Positions 54,279 to 62,194 of a DNA stretch of 64,000 nucleotides are shown one piece after another. The first letter of the stretch is position 1. Each line of letters opens with the position of its first letter. Source of the stretch: Cognatishimia sp. MH4019 (GTDB lineage: Bacteria > Pseudomonadota > Alphaproteobacteria > Rhodobacterales > Rhodobacteraceae); NCBI RefSeq assembly GCF_020177595.1, contig NZ_JAHTBL010000007.1:141877-205876 (forward strand), in the 5' to 3' direction. The position numbers and the translations under genes are program-made. The notes beneath the pieces were generated by a model. That model had not been told where the DNA came from, did no database searches, and saw nothing but the letters and a program-made list of their open reading frames with translations.

Positions 54279-54581
54279 ATGCCCGATCTCATCCGCCTTT
54301 ATATTCAGCAATGCATCATTGGTTTCATCCTGTCTGCGGCCTTTGTTGTTCTGCTGTTTGCCTTCAACGTCATGAACCTGTGGCACCTCGTGACCCACAC
54401 GGAAGGTGGCTGGTTGGCTGCTTTCTTGCTCTTTATGTTCAACGGCATTGTCTTTTCCGGCGTGCAATTCGGTATCGCGATCATGCGGATGAAAGACGAT
54501 GACGATGATGACGACGATGATCGCGGGATGATGATCCCGCGCGATGCTGTTCCTGTTCGCGTCGCTGCAAACCGTCGGTAG
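54279..54581 (+). CDS. Small two-helix membrane protein with acidic tail
   Basis: This 100-residue protein has two hydrophobic segments (CIIGFILSAAFVVLLFAFNVMNLW and WLAAFLLFMFNGIVFSGVQFGIAI). A run of nine Asp (KDDDDDDDDD) follows, then a basic end. I do not recognise a family. I start at ATG 54279 after GAGGA. The Asp run might bind cations, but that is inference only. Confidence 0.74.
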   Translation: MPDLIRLYIQQCIIGFILSAAFVVLLFAFNVMNLWHLVTHTEGGWLAAFLLFMFNGIVFSGVQFGIAIMRMKDDDDDDDDDRGMMIPRDAVPVRVAANRR

Positions 54582-54634
54582 AGCCAAGTAAGAGGTTTTG
54601 CGCTTTGGCTTCGCCAAATCGCGACGCGGGGCAA

Positions 54635-54687
54635 GTGCTTTCGACCGAAAGCACGTGGCACGATAGGTGAAATGCGTGCATTTCGCC
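54635..54687. repeat. Two short perfect or near-perfect palindromes
   Basis: GTGCTTTCG-AC-CGAAAGCAC (54635-54654) is perfect. GGTGAAATGC-GT-GCATTTCGCC (54666-54687) has one G-U pair. They resemble 3'-end palindromes scattered in related genomes and another at 63634. Confidence 0.6.
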
Positions 54688-54708
54688 GGAAGTGGCTTCG
54701 CCCCCAGA

Positions 54709-54736
54709 CCCCCGAGTATTTTAACACACAAGAAAG
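54709..54736 (+). repeat. Dispersed GTATTT element
   Basis: CCCCCGAGTATTTT followed by AACACACAAGAAAG continues the pattern of the other copies. It lies 128 bases beyond the stop of the small membrane protein and follows its direction. Confidence 0.5.
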
Positions 54737-54782
54737 CAAGGGCACATCTCTTACGGGAGCCGTTGTCTTTTGCGGAGAGGGG

Positions 54783-54848
54783 CCGAGCGGTAAGTTTGCT
54801 GCGCAAATTTACCTCCTCGGTCGTCAGTTTGGCTGTGCCAAATTGACG
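54783..54848. ncRNA. Two long stem-loops, possible structured RNA or REP pair
   Basis: CCGAG-C-GGTAAGTTTGC-TGC-GCAAATTTACC-TC-CTCGG (54783-54820) pairs over sixteen positions with one G-U. CGTCAGTTTGGC-TGT-GCCAAATTGACG (54822-54848) pairs over twelve with one G-U. The G-U pairs keep both stems, a sign of RNA-level or repeat-level structure, but two cases are weak evidence. Confidence 0.4.
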
Positions 54849-54891
54849 GTGGCAAGCCCGCCGCGACCGTTGGGTTATCTCATTCCCGAGG

Positions 54892-54907
54892 ACCTGTATA
54901 TACAGGT
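54892..54907. promoter_or_regulatory. 16-base perfect palindrome, possible operator
   Basis: ACCTGTATATACAGGT is fully self-complementary with an AT-rich centre. It lies 362 bases before the soeA start. I do not recognise the cognate regulator. Confidence 0.4.
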
Positions 54908-54961
54908 GGGCGCCAGGTAATCAGACCAGGGTCAGAACAGAGCCAGCTCCCTCGGAATTGC

Positions 54962-55080
54962 TTAAGGCCACCGGAATGCAACCGTAAAACGAGAAGGGCA
55001 GAACTTGCCTATCCCCCACATAGGCCGCGCAGTGGGGGGAAACAAGCGTAGCCGCGCAAAGCGTGACGTTCTGGCCTTAA
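54962..55080. ncRNA. Candidate folded RNA domain of about 119 bases
   Basis: TTAAGGCCA (54962-54970) can pair perfectly with TGGCCTTAA (55072-55080). Between them CCCCCAC (55013-55019) can pair with GTGGGGG (55032-55038) and GGCA with TGCC near 55000. It could be an untranslated leader or small RNA. Family not recognised. Confidence 0.35.
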
Positions 55081-55269
55081 TCCAACACCTCAACTGGCGC
55101 TAATAGCAGCAAGGCGCAGCGTGTAGCGTCAAAGATGACATGGCTGGGGGAGGCTGTGCCATAAGTCCTTATTTGCATGATTTCTCCGGTCAATTGGCAT
55201 ATTGACGACGCCGCTTGCGCCACATGCGTATCCCGTGTTGTCTGGACCCGTTCTGGGAGGATGAATTCG

Positions 55270-58077
55270 ATGGCACAACCGCAGCTGGACACGTCTCCGA
55301 AGGTCAGCGACGAGGTCCGCAAGACGACCTGTTACATGTGTGCGTGTCGCTGCGGGATCAATGTGCATCTGAAAGAGGGCAAGGTTGCCTATATCGAGGG
55401 CAACAAGGACCATCCGGTGAACCGGGGCGTGCTGTGTGCTAAGGGCTCTGCCGGGATCATGCAGGTCAACGCGCCCTCTAGGCTGCAATCGCCTATGAAG
55501 CGAGTCGGCCCGCGCGGGTCCGGTGAGTTCGAGCCAATCAGTTGGGATGAAGCCTTGGACATCGCTGCTGGCTGGTTGGAGCCGCTGCGCAAAGAAGCGC
55601 CCGAAAAACTGGCATTTTTCACGGGTCGCGATCAGTCGCAGTCTTTCACCAGCTTTTTTGCCCAAAATTTTGGCACTCCGAACTACGCGGCCCATGGCGG
55701 CTTCTGTTCCGTCAACATGGCCGCCGCGGGCATCTACACGATGGGCGGTGCGTTTTGGGAGTTTGGCCAGCCCGACTGGGAAAAGACCAAGCTGTTCATG
55801 CTTTTCGGCGTGGCCGAGGATCACGACAGCAACCCCATCAAGATGGGTCTGGGCCGCCTGAAAGAGCGCGGCGCAAAGGTCATCGGCGTCAACCCGATCC
55901 GCACCGGCTATAATGCTGTGGCCGACGAATGGGTTGGTATCACGCCCGGCACCGACGGGCTTTTTATCCTCGCGCTGGTCCATGAATTGCTCAAGGCGGG
56001 CAAGATCGATCTGGACTACCTTGCCTTGCGCACCAACGCACCGGTCTTGGTGAACAGTGACCCGAATAGCCCTGAATACGGCCTTTTCCTGCGCGACAAG
56101 GCAGGCAAGGAACTTGTCATCGACAAGCGCACCGGCAAGCCTGCGGCGTTTGATGGGGAAGGCGTTGAGCCTGACCTCGGCGGCACCCACCGCGCCAAGG
56201 GCATCACCCATCGCCCGGTCTTTCACATGCTGGCGGAGCGCTATCTGGATGCGAAATACGCGCCCGAAGCTGTGGCTGAGCAATGCGGTATCTCTGCCGG
56301 ACGCATCCGCAAGATCGCGTCGGAACTGGCCCGTGTTGCCTTTGACGAAGCCTTTGAAATCGAACAGGAATGGACAGACTTCCGCGGCGTGACGCACAAA
56401 ACGATGCATGGCCGTCCTGTTTCCTTCCACTCCATGCGTGGCGTCTCGGCCCATGCCAATGGGTTCCAGACCTGCCGCGCCCTGCATATGCTGCAAATCC
56501 TGCTGGGCAGCGTTGAAGTGCCCGGCGGTTTCCGCTTCAAACCGCCTTATCCCAAGCCCGCCACTGCGCATCCAAAACCACACTGTAAGGTCACCAAAGA
56601 CGGCCCCCTGGACGGCCCGCATCTGGGCTTCGTGCAAGGCCCAGACGACCTTGCGCTGGACGAAAACGGAAACCCCGCCCGCATCGACAAGGCGTTCACA
56701 TGGGAAAACCCCATGTCCGCCCACGGGTTGATGCATATGGTGATCTCCAACGCCTATGCGGGCGATCCCTATAAGATCGACACGCTCTTCCTCTATATGG
56801 CGAACATGTCGTGGAATTCGTCCATGAACACGGGCGGCGTCATGAAGATGCTGACCGATACGGACGAGAATGGCGATTATGTCATCCCGCGCATCATATA
56901 TTCGGATGCCTATAGCTCGGAAATGGTTGCCTATGCCGACCTGATCCTGCCCGACGCCACCTATCTTGAGCGGCACGACTGTATCAGCCTGCTCGACCGC
57001 CCGATCTGCGAGGCCGACGCTGTGGCCGACGCCATCCGCTGGCCCGTCATCGAGCCTGACCGCGATGTGCGCGGCTTTCAGACGGTGCTGGTGCAGCTTG
57101 GGGCGAAGCTGGGCTTGCCGGGTTTCACCAATGACGACGGCTCCGCCAAATACGAAGATTACGCCGATTACATGGTTAACCACATGCGCCGTCCGGGTGT
57201 TGGACCGCTCGCCGGTTTCCGTGGTGAAGGCGACCAAGGGGGCAGGGGCGACATCAACCCAGACCAGCTTGACGCCTATATCGAAAACGGCGGCTTCTGG
57301 ATGGAGCACGTTCCGGACGAGGCGATGTATTACAAACCGTGGAACAAGGCCTATCAGGAATGGGCTGTGAAGATGGGTTTCTTCGACGCGCCCCAGCCTT
57401 ATATCTTCCAGCTCTATGTCGAGCCGATGCGCAAGTTCCAACTCGCCGCCGAAGGGCATGGCGATCGCCAGCCCCCTGATCACTTGCGCGAGCAGATCAA
57501 AGCCACGATGGATCCGCTGCCGATCTGGTATGAAACAGACCAGACCGGCAATGAGGGCTATACCGTTCACGCGCTGACCCAGCGCCCGATGGCGATGTAT
57601 CATTCTTGGGGTTCACAGAACGCGTGGCTGCGGCAGATTCATGGTCGCAACCCGCTATATGTTCCTACCAAGATTTGGCGGGAAAACGGTTTTGAAGAGG
57701 GTGACTGGGCCAAGGTCAGCTCCCCCCACGGGGCAATAACCGTCCCAGTCGCGCATATGGCTGCCCTCAACGAGAACACCGTCTGGACGTGGAACGCCAT
57801 CGGCAAACGCAAAGGCGCTTGGGCGCTTGAAAAAGACGCACCCGAGGCGACAAAAGGTTTTCTGCTCAATCACTTGATCCACGAACTTCTCCCTCCGAAG
57901 GGTGACGGTCTGCGGTGGAGCAACTCTGACCCGATCACCGGACAGGCCGCATGGTTCGACCTGAAAGTGAAGATCGAAAAGGTTGCCGCCCCCGATGAAG
58001 CCCTGCCCAAAATGGGCGAGCAGAAAAGCCCGGTTGGCACCGGTCCAAAGCAGCTGAAATGGAAGGTCGAACAATGA
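55270..58077 (+). CDS. soeA: SoeA-like molybdoenzyme subunit, cytoplasmic sulfite dehydrogenase
   Basis: This 935-residue protein of the complex iron-sulfur molybdoenzyme family has an N-terminal [4Fe-4S] site with Cys21, Cys24, Cys28 and Cys56 (C-x2-C-x3-C-x27-C). The bis-MGD cofactor domains follow; Cys in HGGFCSVNM is a likely molybdenum ligand. There is no Tat signal, which fits cytoplasmic SoeA rather than periplasmic DMSO reductase. I start at ATG 55270, nine bases after GGGAGG; ATG 55261 would abut it. SoeABC oxidises sulfite to sulfate at the inner membrane. The adjoining SoeB- and SoeC-like subunits support the call. Confidence 0.85.
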   Translation: MAQPQLDTSPKVSDEVRKTTCYMCACRCGINVHLKEGKVAYIEGNKDHPVNRGVLCAKGSAGIMQVNAPSRLQSPMKRVGPRGSGEFEPISWDEALDIAAGWLEPLRKEAPEKLAFFTGRDQSQSFTSFFAQNFGTPNYAAHGGFCSVNMAAAGIYTMGGAFWEFGQPDWEKTKLFMLFGVAEDHDSNPIKMGLGRLKERGAKVIGVNPIRTGYNAVADEWVGITPGTDGLFILALVHELLKAGKIDLDYLALRTNAPVLVNSDPNSPEYGLFLRDKAGKELVIDKRTGKPAAFDGEGVEPDLGGTHRAKGITHRPVFHMLAERYLDAKYAPEAVAEQCGISAGRIRKIASELARVAFDEAFEIEQEWTDFRGVTHKTMHGRPVSFHSMRGVSAHANGFQTCRALHMLQILLGSVEVPGGFRFKPPYPKPATAHPKPHCKVTKDGPLDGPHLGFVQGPDDLALDENGNPARIDKAFTWENPMSAHGLMHMVISNAYAGDPYKIDTLFLYMANMSWNSSMNTGGVMKMLTDTDENGDYVIPRIIYSDAYSSEMVAYADLILPDATYLERHDCISLLDRPICEADAVADAIRWPVIEPDRDVRGFQTVLVQLGAKLGLPGFTNDDGSAKYEDYADYMVNHMRRPGVGPLAGFRGEGDQGGRGDINPDQLDAYIENGGFWMEHVPDEAMYYKPWNKAYQEWAVKMGFFDAPQPYIFQLYVEPMRKFQLAAEGHGDRQPPDHLREQIKATMDPLPIWYETDQTGNEGYTVHALTQRPMAMYHSWGSQNAWLRQIHGRNPLYVPTKIWRENGFEEGDWAKVSSPHGAITVPVAHMAALNENTVWTWNAIGKRKGAWALEKDAPEATKGFLLNHLIHELLPPKGDGLRWSNSDPITGQAAWFDLKVKIEKVAAPDEALPKMGEQKSPVGTGPKQLKWKVEQ

Positions 58078-58217
58078 CCGGCCAACGCAAAACCCTGTTG
58101 CTGATCGGCGTCTTCGTCGCCCTCATGATCGGCTCTTTCATCTGGTTTGTCGTCACGTGGGACCCCTCGAAAGAGGAACCCGTAAGCCATCTCACCAGCT
58201 CGGAGGCGTTCGCATGA
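58074..58217 (+). CDS. 47-residue single-pass membrane microprotein inside the soe operon
   Basis: This short frame runs MTGQRKTLLLIGVFVALM onward with one hydrophobic helix (residues 8-28), WFVVTWDP after it and an acidic-polar tail ending SSEAFA. Its ATG overlaps the soeA stop (ATGA) and its stop overlaps the soeB ATG (ATGA), so it fills the gap between the two exactly. Both junctions are of the kind used for translational coupling in this window. No other gene occupies this stretch. I do not know the family; it may be an assembly or anchor protein of the complex. Confidence 0.82.
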   Translation: MTGQRKTLLLIGVFVALMIGSFIWFVVTWDPSKEEPVSHLTSSEAFA

Positions 58218-58969
58218 CCACGCTCCCCGCCAGCACCGAAAAGAAGCTCGGCCTTGTCATTGATCTGGACACCTGCGTGGGCTGTCACGCCTGCGTGGTC
58301 TCCTGCAAAGGCTGGAACACCGAAAACTACGGCGCGCCCTTGTCCGACCAAGACCCCTATGGTGCGGACCCCTCGGGAACCTTCCTCAACCGGGTGCATA
58401 GCTACGAGGTGCAGCCAACGGAAGGCCCCGCCCAGCTGATCCATTTCCCGAAATCCTGCCTGCATTGCGACGACGCCCCTTGCGTCACCGTCTGCCCGAC
58501 CGGGGCCAGCTACAAGCGGGTTGAAGATGGCATTGTCTTGGTAAATGAGACCGACTGTATCGGCTGCGGTCTGTGTGCTTGGGCCTGCCCCTACGGCGCG
58601 CGAGAGATGGATCAAGCGGCAGGCGTGATGAAGAAATGCACGCTCTGCGTGGACCGGATCTATAACGAGAATCTGCCCGAGGAAGACCGTCAGCCCGCCT
58701 GCGTGCGCACATGCCCCTCGAATGCGCGCCATTTTGGTGATCTGAGTGATCCCGACAGTGAGGTCAGCCAATTGGTGGCCGAACGTGGCGGCATGGATCT
58801 GATGCCCGAACAAGGCACCAAGCCCGTCAATAAATATCTGCCACCGCGCCCAAAAGATACGTGGGAAGAGGTCGATATCCTTGCCCCCCTCCTTGAACCC
58901 GTCGCGCCCGAGGCCGACGGCCTGCTGGGTTGGCTCGACCGAACGCTTGGCAAAGTCGGAGGCAAATAA
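58214..58969 (+). CDS. soeB: SoeB-like iron-sulfur electron-transfer subunit
   Basis: This 251-residue protein has four [4Fe-4S]-type cysteine clusters: CVGCHACVVSC, CLHCDDAPCVTVC, CIGCGLCAWAC and CTLCVDRI with CVRTC. It should pass electrons from SoeA to the SoeC anchor. I start at ATG 58214 because of the ATGA overlap with the microprotein. SoeC begins 1 base after its stop. Confidence 0.88.
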   Translation: MTTLPASTEKKLGLVIDLDTCVGCHACVVSCKGWNTENYGAPLSDQDPYGADPSGTFLNRVHSYEVQPTEGPAQLIHFPKSCLHCDDAPCVTVCPTGASYKRVEDGIVLVNETDCIGCGLCAWACPYGAREMDQAAGVMKKCTLCVDRIYNENLPEEDRQPACVRTCPSNARHFGDLSDPDSEVSQLVAERGGMDLMPEQGTKPVNKYLPPRPKDTWEEVDILAPLLEPVAPEADGLLGWLDRTLGKVGGK

Positions 58970-58970
58970 G

Positions 58971-59843
58971 ATGCATCCCGCCCCCTCAATTATCATCTTT
59001 ACCGTACTCTCCGGCCTCGGTTTCGGCCTGCTGGCCTTTCTCGGCCTCGGAATGCCGACCGTCTTTGGCAGCGTAGCTTTCGGTTATTTTACAATCGCTT
59101 ACTTGTTGGCTGTCGTCGGCCTTGCCTCATCTGCCTTCCACTTGGGCAACCCGCAACGCGCGCTGAAAGCCTTCACCCAATGGCGCAGCTCGTGGCTGAG
59201 CCGCGAGGCGTGCCTGTCGGTGGCGACCCTTGTCGTGATGGCGATCTATGGTGGCGCGCTTGTCTTCTTCAACACCAAGCTCAGCACGCTTGGCCTGATT
59301 GGCAGCGTGCTCGCGCTGGCCACTGTCTTCGCCACGTCGATGATCTACGGCCAGCTTAAGACCGTGCCACGCTGGAACAGCTGGACCACGCCTGCGCTTT
59401 TCGTGACGCTCTCACTTGCTGGGGGGGCGTTGCTTGCGGGTCAGGTCGTTTTCACGCTGGCGTTCCTTGTCGTTGCGGGCATCCTGCAAGTCATCGCGTG
59501 GATGCTGGGTGACGGGCGCTTCGAGCAGGCAGGCTCCACGCAGGAAACGGCCACGGGCCTTGGCGCGATCGGGACCGTCCGCCACTTCGAGGCGCCTCAT
59601 ACCGGCACCAATTACCTCTTGCGCGAAATGGTGCACCACGTGGGTCGCAAGCACGCCCAAACCCTGCGCGTGATCTCTTTGATCCTGATGGTGATCCTGC
59701 CCGTAATCCTGCTGTGGCTGGGCGTCACCTATGTGACCGTCGCCCTCGCCGCGATCAGCCATATCGCAGGCACGTTGGCCTCTCGCTGGCTCTTTTTCGC
59801 GGAAGCCGAGCATGTCGTGGGGCTCTATTACGGGCAACGCTGA
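58971..59843 (+). CDS. soeC: SoeC-like quinone-reactive membrane anchor
   Basis: This 290-residue protein has about eight transmembrane helices and resembles the DmsC/NrfD-type anchors, e.g. SSAFHLGNPQRALKAFTQWRSSWLSREA near residue 45. It anchors the complex to the inner membrane and passes electrons to the quinone pool. I start at ATG 58971. It ends the operon, convergent with the 5'-nucleotidase-like gene. Confidence 0.88.
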   Translation: MHPAPSIIIFTVLSGLGFGLLAFLGLGMPTVFGSVAFGYFTIAYLLAVVGLASSAFHLGNPQRALKAFTQWRSSWLSREACLSVATLVVMAIYGGALVFFNTKLSTLGLIGSVLALATVFATSMIYGQLKTVPRWNSWTTPALFVTLSLAGGALLAGQVVFTLAFLVVAGILQVIAWMLGDGRFEQAGSTQETATGLGAIGTVRHFEAPHTGTNYLLREMVHHVGRKHAQTLRVISLILMVILPVILLWLGVTYVTVALAAISHIAGTLASRWLFFAEAEHVVGLYYGQR

Positions 59844-59930
59844 GCGGTCTCGCACCGCTGCCTCGCCAAACGAAAACGGCCGACAAGTTTCCTTACCGGC
59901 CGCTTCAATTGCGGATGGGAACGTGCGGTC

Positions 59931-61415
59931 TTATTCCGCCTGTGTCACCCGGCCATCAAGAACCGGAACAGCTGCCCCGTTCTCGAACGCTGTCATGACC
60001 TGAGCGGCCATCAGCTCGGCTGCGTTTTCCTCGATGATGCTGGGCTTGTCTGCGAACATCGCATAGCCGTCGCCGCCATTGCCCATGAAGTCGCTTGTCG
60101 CCAGAAGATAGGTCTTTTCAGCATCCACAGGCGCGCCGTCGATCATCACTTCGGTCACGCGCTCGCCAGCGGGTTTGCTGGCGTCAAAGCTGAACGTCAT
60201 ACCCGAGACATGGGGGTAACGACCGCCACCATCCTCAATCTCCGAGACGCCATTTTCCAGCGCGGCGCGGATATCGGCACCAGTGACTTCGAGCACGACC
60301 GTCTTGTTGCCGAAGGGAAGCTCGGTCAGGACATCGCGGCGGGTCAGCATGGTGCCGGCCTCGTAGGTCGTGTCGCCGCGGATACCGCCACCATTGGTGA
60401 TGACCACGTCCGCCCCGGTTTCCGCGCGCATCGCATCGGCGGTCAGGTTGCCAAAGGCACTTTCGGCGGCACGTACAGTGGTGCGACGGGTGTCGAGCAT
60501 GACAGGCGTTTCGCCGATTTCGATGTCCAGCTCGGTGGACAGGAAGTCTTCGAACTTGGCGACTTCGGCGGCGATTTCGGCATTGGGCTCGACGCTGATT
60601 GTGTTGATCACGTCAAAGGCAGGCTGCCATTCCACCTGAGGGCCGCGACGGCCTTCGACGGTTTCGATATCAAGCGTGACAACGGTGACGAAACTGGCTT
60701 GGCTGCCACTTTCGACCATCGCGACATTGCCATCATATTCGATAACCAGATCATGGTCGTCGCCCGACAGAAGCAGGTCGATATCGCCTGCGTTATAAAG
60801 TGCGCGGTCCTCGCCCGTATCGGTATGGGCCAAAGCGATCACCAGATCAGCACCCGCTTCGCGCAGGGCGGCAGAGGTGGTTGCGGCCACTTCGACCGGG
60901 TCACCGAAAGTCACATCGCCGGGCGTGGATTTCACCGCGGTGCTGGCGGTGGTCAGGCCGAAAATGCCGACCATATGCTCGCCGACTTCGACCATCATGT
61001 TTTCGGCCACGCCGTCCACAAGCGTGCCGTCCGGCTCAATCGCGTTGTTGGAGAGCATCGTGAACTCGGCCTCTGCAATCCGCTCGCGCGTGATATCGGG
61101 GCCGAAGTCGAACTCGTGGTTGCCCAGCGCCATCACATCGAGACCCGCCATGTTCAAGAGCGAGATCATATGCGCGCCCTGATCGAAGTTGGAGAGCAGC
61201 GATGGCGAGATACTGTCGCCCGCGCTGGTGGCCAGAACAGTCCCGCCCTGGGCGCGGACATCCGCGATGACGGTGGCCAGACGAGCCACACCGCCCGTGT
61301 CGCCAGTGCCCTCCATCCGGTCGAGATCGTTGACATGGACAATCGTCAGCCTGTCCTGAGCGAAGGCTGGGGCGGCTGCGAGCAAGGCAGCAGCAATAGT
61401 AGCAGCAAAGCGCAT
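59931..61415 (-). CDS. Secreted bifunctional metallophosphatase/5'-nucleotidase-like protein
   Basis: This 494-residue protein has a signal peptide (residues 1-19, ending AFA), a calcineurin-like domain with GNHEFDFG near residue 96 and SGDDHDLV near 215, and a C-terminal 5'-nucleotidase domain (NGGGIRGDTTYEAGTM). The usual first metal motif Asp-x-His is Asp-Leu-Asp here (HVNDLDRMEG), a substitution that could change metal use. It should hydrolyse nucleotides or similar esters in the periplasm. It is convergent with soeC. Confidence 0.87.
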   Translation of the reverse strand: MRFAATIAAALLAAAPAFAQDRLTIVHVNDLDRMEGTGDTGGVARLATVIADVRAQGGTVLATSAGDSISPSLLSNFDQGAHMISLLNMAGLDVMALGNHEFDFGPDITRERIAEAEFTMLSNNAIEPDGTLVDGVAENMMVEVGEHMVGIFGLTTASTAVKSTPGDVTFGDPVEVAATTSAALREAGADLVIALAHTDTGEDRALYNAGDIDLLLSGDDHDLVIEYDGNVAMVESGSQASFVTVVTLDIETVEGRRGPQVEWQPAFDVINTISVEPNAEIAAEVAKFEDFLSTELDIEIGETPVMLDTRRTTVRAAESAFGNLTADAMRAETGADVVITNGGGIRGDTTYEAGTMLTRRDVLTELPFGNKTVVLEVTGADIRAALENGVSEIEDGGGRYPHVSGMTFSFDASKPAGERVTEVMIDGAPVDAEKTYLLATSDFMGNGGDGYAMFADKPSIIEENAAELMAAQVMTAFENGAAVPVLDGRVTQAE

Positions 61416-61721
61416 TTTTGTTTTCTCCTGTTGAACTGTCTCAAGGCTAGCGCAGGCATTGCGGCTTGAAAAGCGGGCTTGCAGGTGTCGCTACGGCAAA
61501 CGGCACCGACCTGCGAGAAAGCGGTTAAATTTGCATCGCGGCTTTGGGGCGATACGACAGTCTGGCGAGGCGTTTCGCCAGGTCTGCTCTATGGCAGGTC
61601 ATGGCTTCGTGCCGGATGTCAGAGGGCTTTATATGGAAAGACGGCGCGGGCTGGCTTCTGGACGGGGCGACTGCCTGACGCCAGCCTTGCTTTTGTTCTC
61701 TTTTCGTTCATAGTTAACGCT
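61416..61721. other. 306-base region upstream of mmcB
   Basis: No supported gene is present. It holds the divergent start region of the nucleotidase gene and the SOS box and promoter zone of mmcB. Longer in-frame extensions of mmcB into it have no family similarity. Confidence 0.5.
61695..61709 (+). promoter_or_regulatory. Alphaproteobacterial LexA (SOS) box of mmcB
   Basis: GTTCTCTTTTCGTTC matches GTTC-N7-GTTC exactly. It lies 12 bases before the mmcB ATG, a position that would block its transcription when LexA is bound. Confidence 0.82.
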
Positions 61722-62186
61722 ATGGATGACGCGACCCCTCCTTTCGCTGCGAAACCCGGCCAGTTGCTGGCCCGTGGGGTGTGCAGGCATCTGCGTAGCC
61801 ATGACTTCGTGACCGTTGAGGAACTGGTGCCCACATCCGGTTTGCGAGTGGATGTGATGGCGATTGGACCCAAGGGGGAGGTTTGGATTATCGAGTGTAA
61901 ATCCTCTCGCGCCGACTTCATGGGTGACCAGAAATGGGAGGGTTATCTGGAGTGGTGCGACCGCTATTTCTGGGCCGTCGATGAGGCCTTTCCGTCCGAG
62001 CTTTTGCCTTTGGAGACAGGGCTGATCATGGCCGATAGCTATGATGCAGAGATTCTGCGGATGGGGCCGGAGAGCAAGCTGGCCCCGGCGCGGCGCAAGG
62101 TCATGATGCAGAAATTTGCACGCACCGCGGCGCTGCGGTTGCAAGGGCTGCGGGACCCGGATTTCGTGGAGCCTTATTCGTATTGA
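61722..62186 (+). CDS. mmcB: MmcB family DNA repair protein
   Basis: This 154-residue protein carries a PD-(D/E)xK nuclease-like core with D44, E58 and K60 (VDVMAIGPKGEVWIIECKSS). MmcB of Caulobacter is a LexA-controlled protein that aids mitomycin C repair. The SOS box just upstream supports the same control here. I start at ATG 61722, which lies just past the box. Confidence 0.9.
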   Translation: MDDATPPFAAKPGQLLARGVCRHLRSHDFVTVEELVPTSGLRVDVMAIGPKGEVWIIECKSSRADFMGDQKWEGYLEWCDRYFWAVDEAFPSELLPLETGLIMADSYDAEILRMGPESKLAPARRKVMMQKFARTAALRLQGLRDPDFVEPYSY

Positions 62187-62194
62187 GCCGTGGC

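Larger units (their letters stand above)
54582..55269. other. 688-base structured noncoding region upstream of soeA
   Basis: No convincing protein gene is present. Palindromes at 54635-54687 and one dispersed element near 54709 mark the 3' end of the previous unit. Long hairpins at 54783-54848, a 16-base palindrome at 54892-54907 and a possible folded domain at 54962-55080 follow. I did not match it to tmRNA, SRP RNA, RNase P RNA or 6S RNA by eye. Confidence 0.6.

Noticed and set aside
54672..54920. Short plus-strand frame upstream of soeA
   Set aside because: It runs through palindromes and hairpins, and its sequence has no family signal.
54930..55100. Possible SRP RNA, tmRNA, RNase P RNA or 6S RNA
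   Set aside because: None of the conserved core sequences of these RNAs could be matched by eye. It is kept only as an unassigned structured region.
55129..57603. Very long open frame on the minus strand across soeA
   Set aside because: It is antisense to a complete, motif-rich molybdoenzyme gene. High GC leaves long antisense frames open, and its translation has no family character.
61479..61721. N-terminal extension of MmcB
   Set aside because: The extension would run through the LexA box and has no family similarity, so the ATG at 61722 was chosen.
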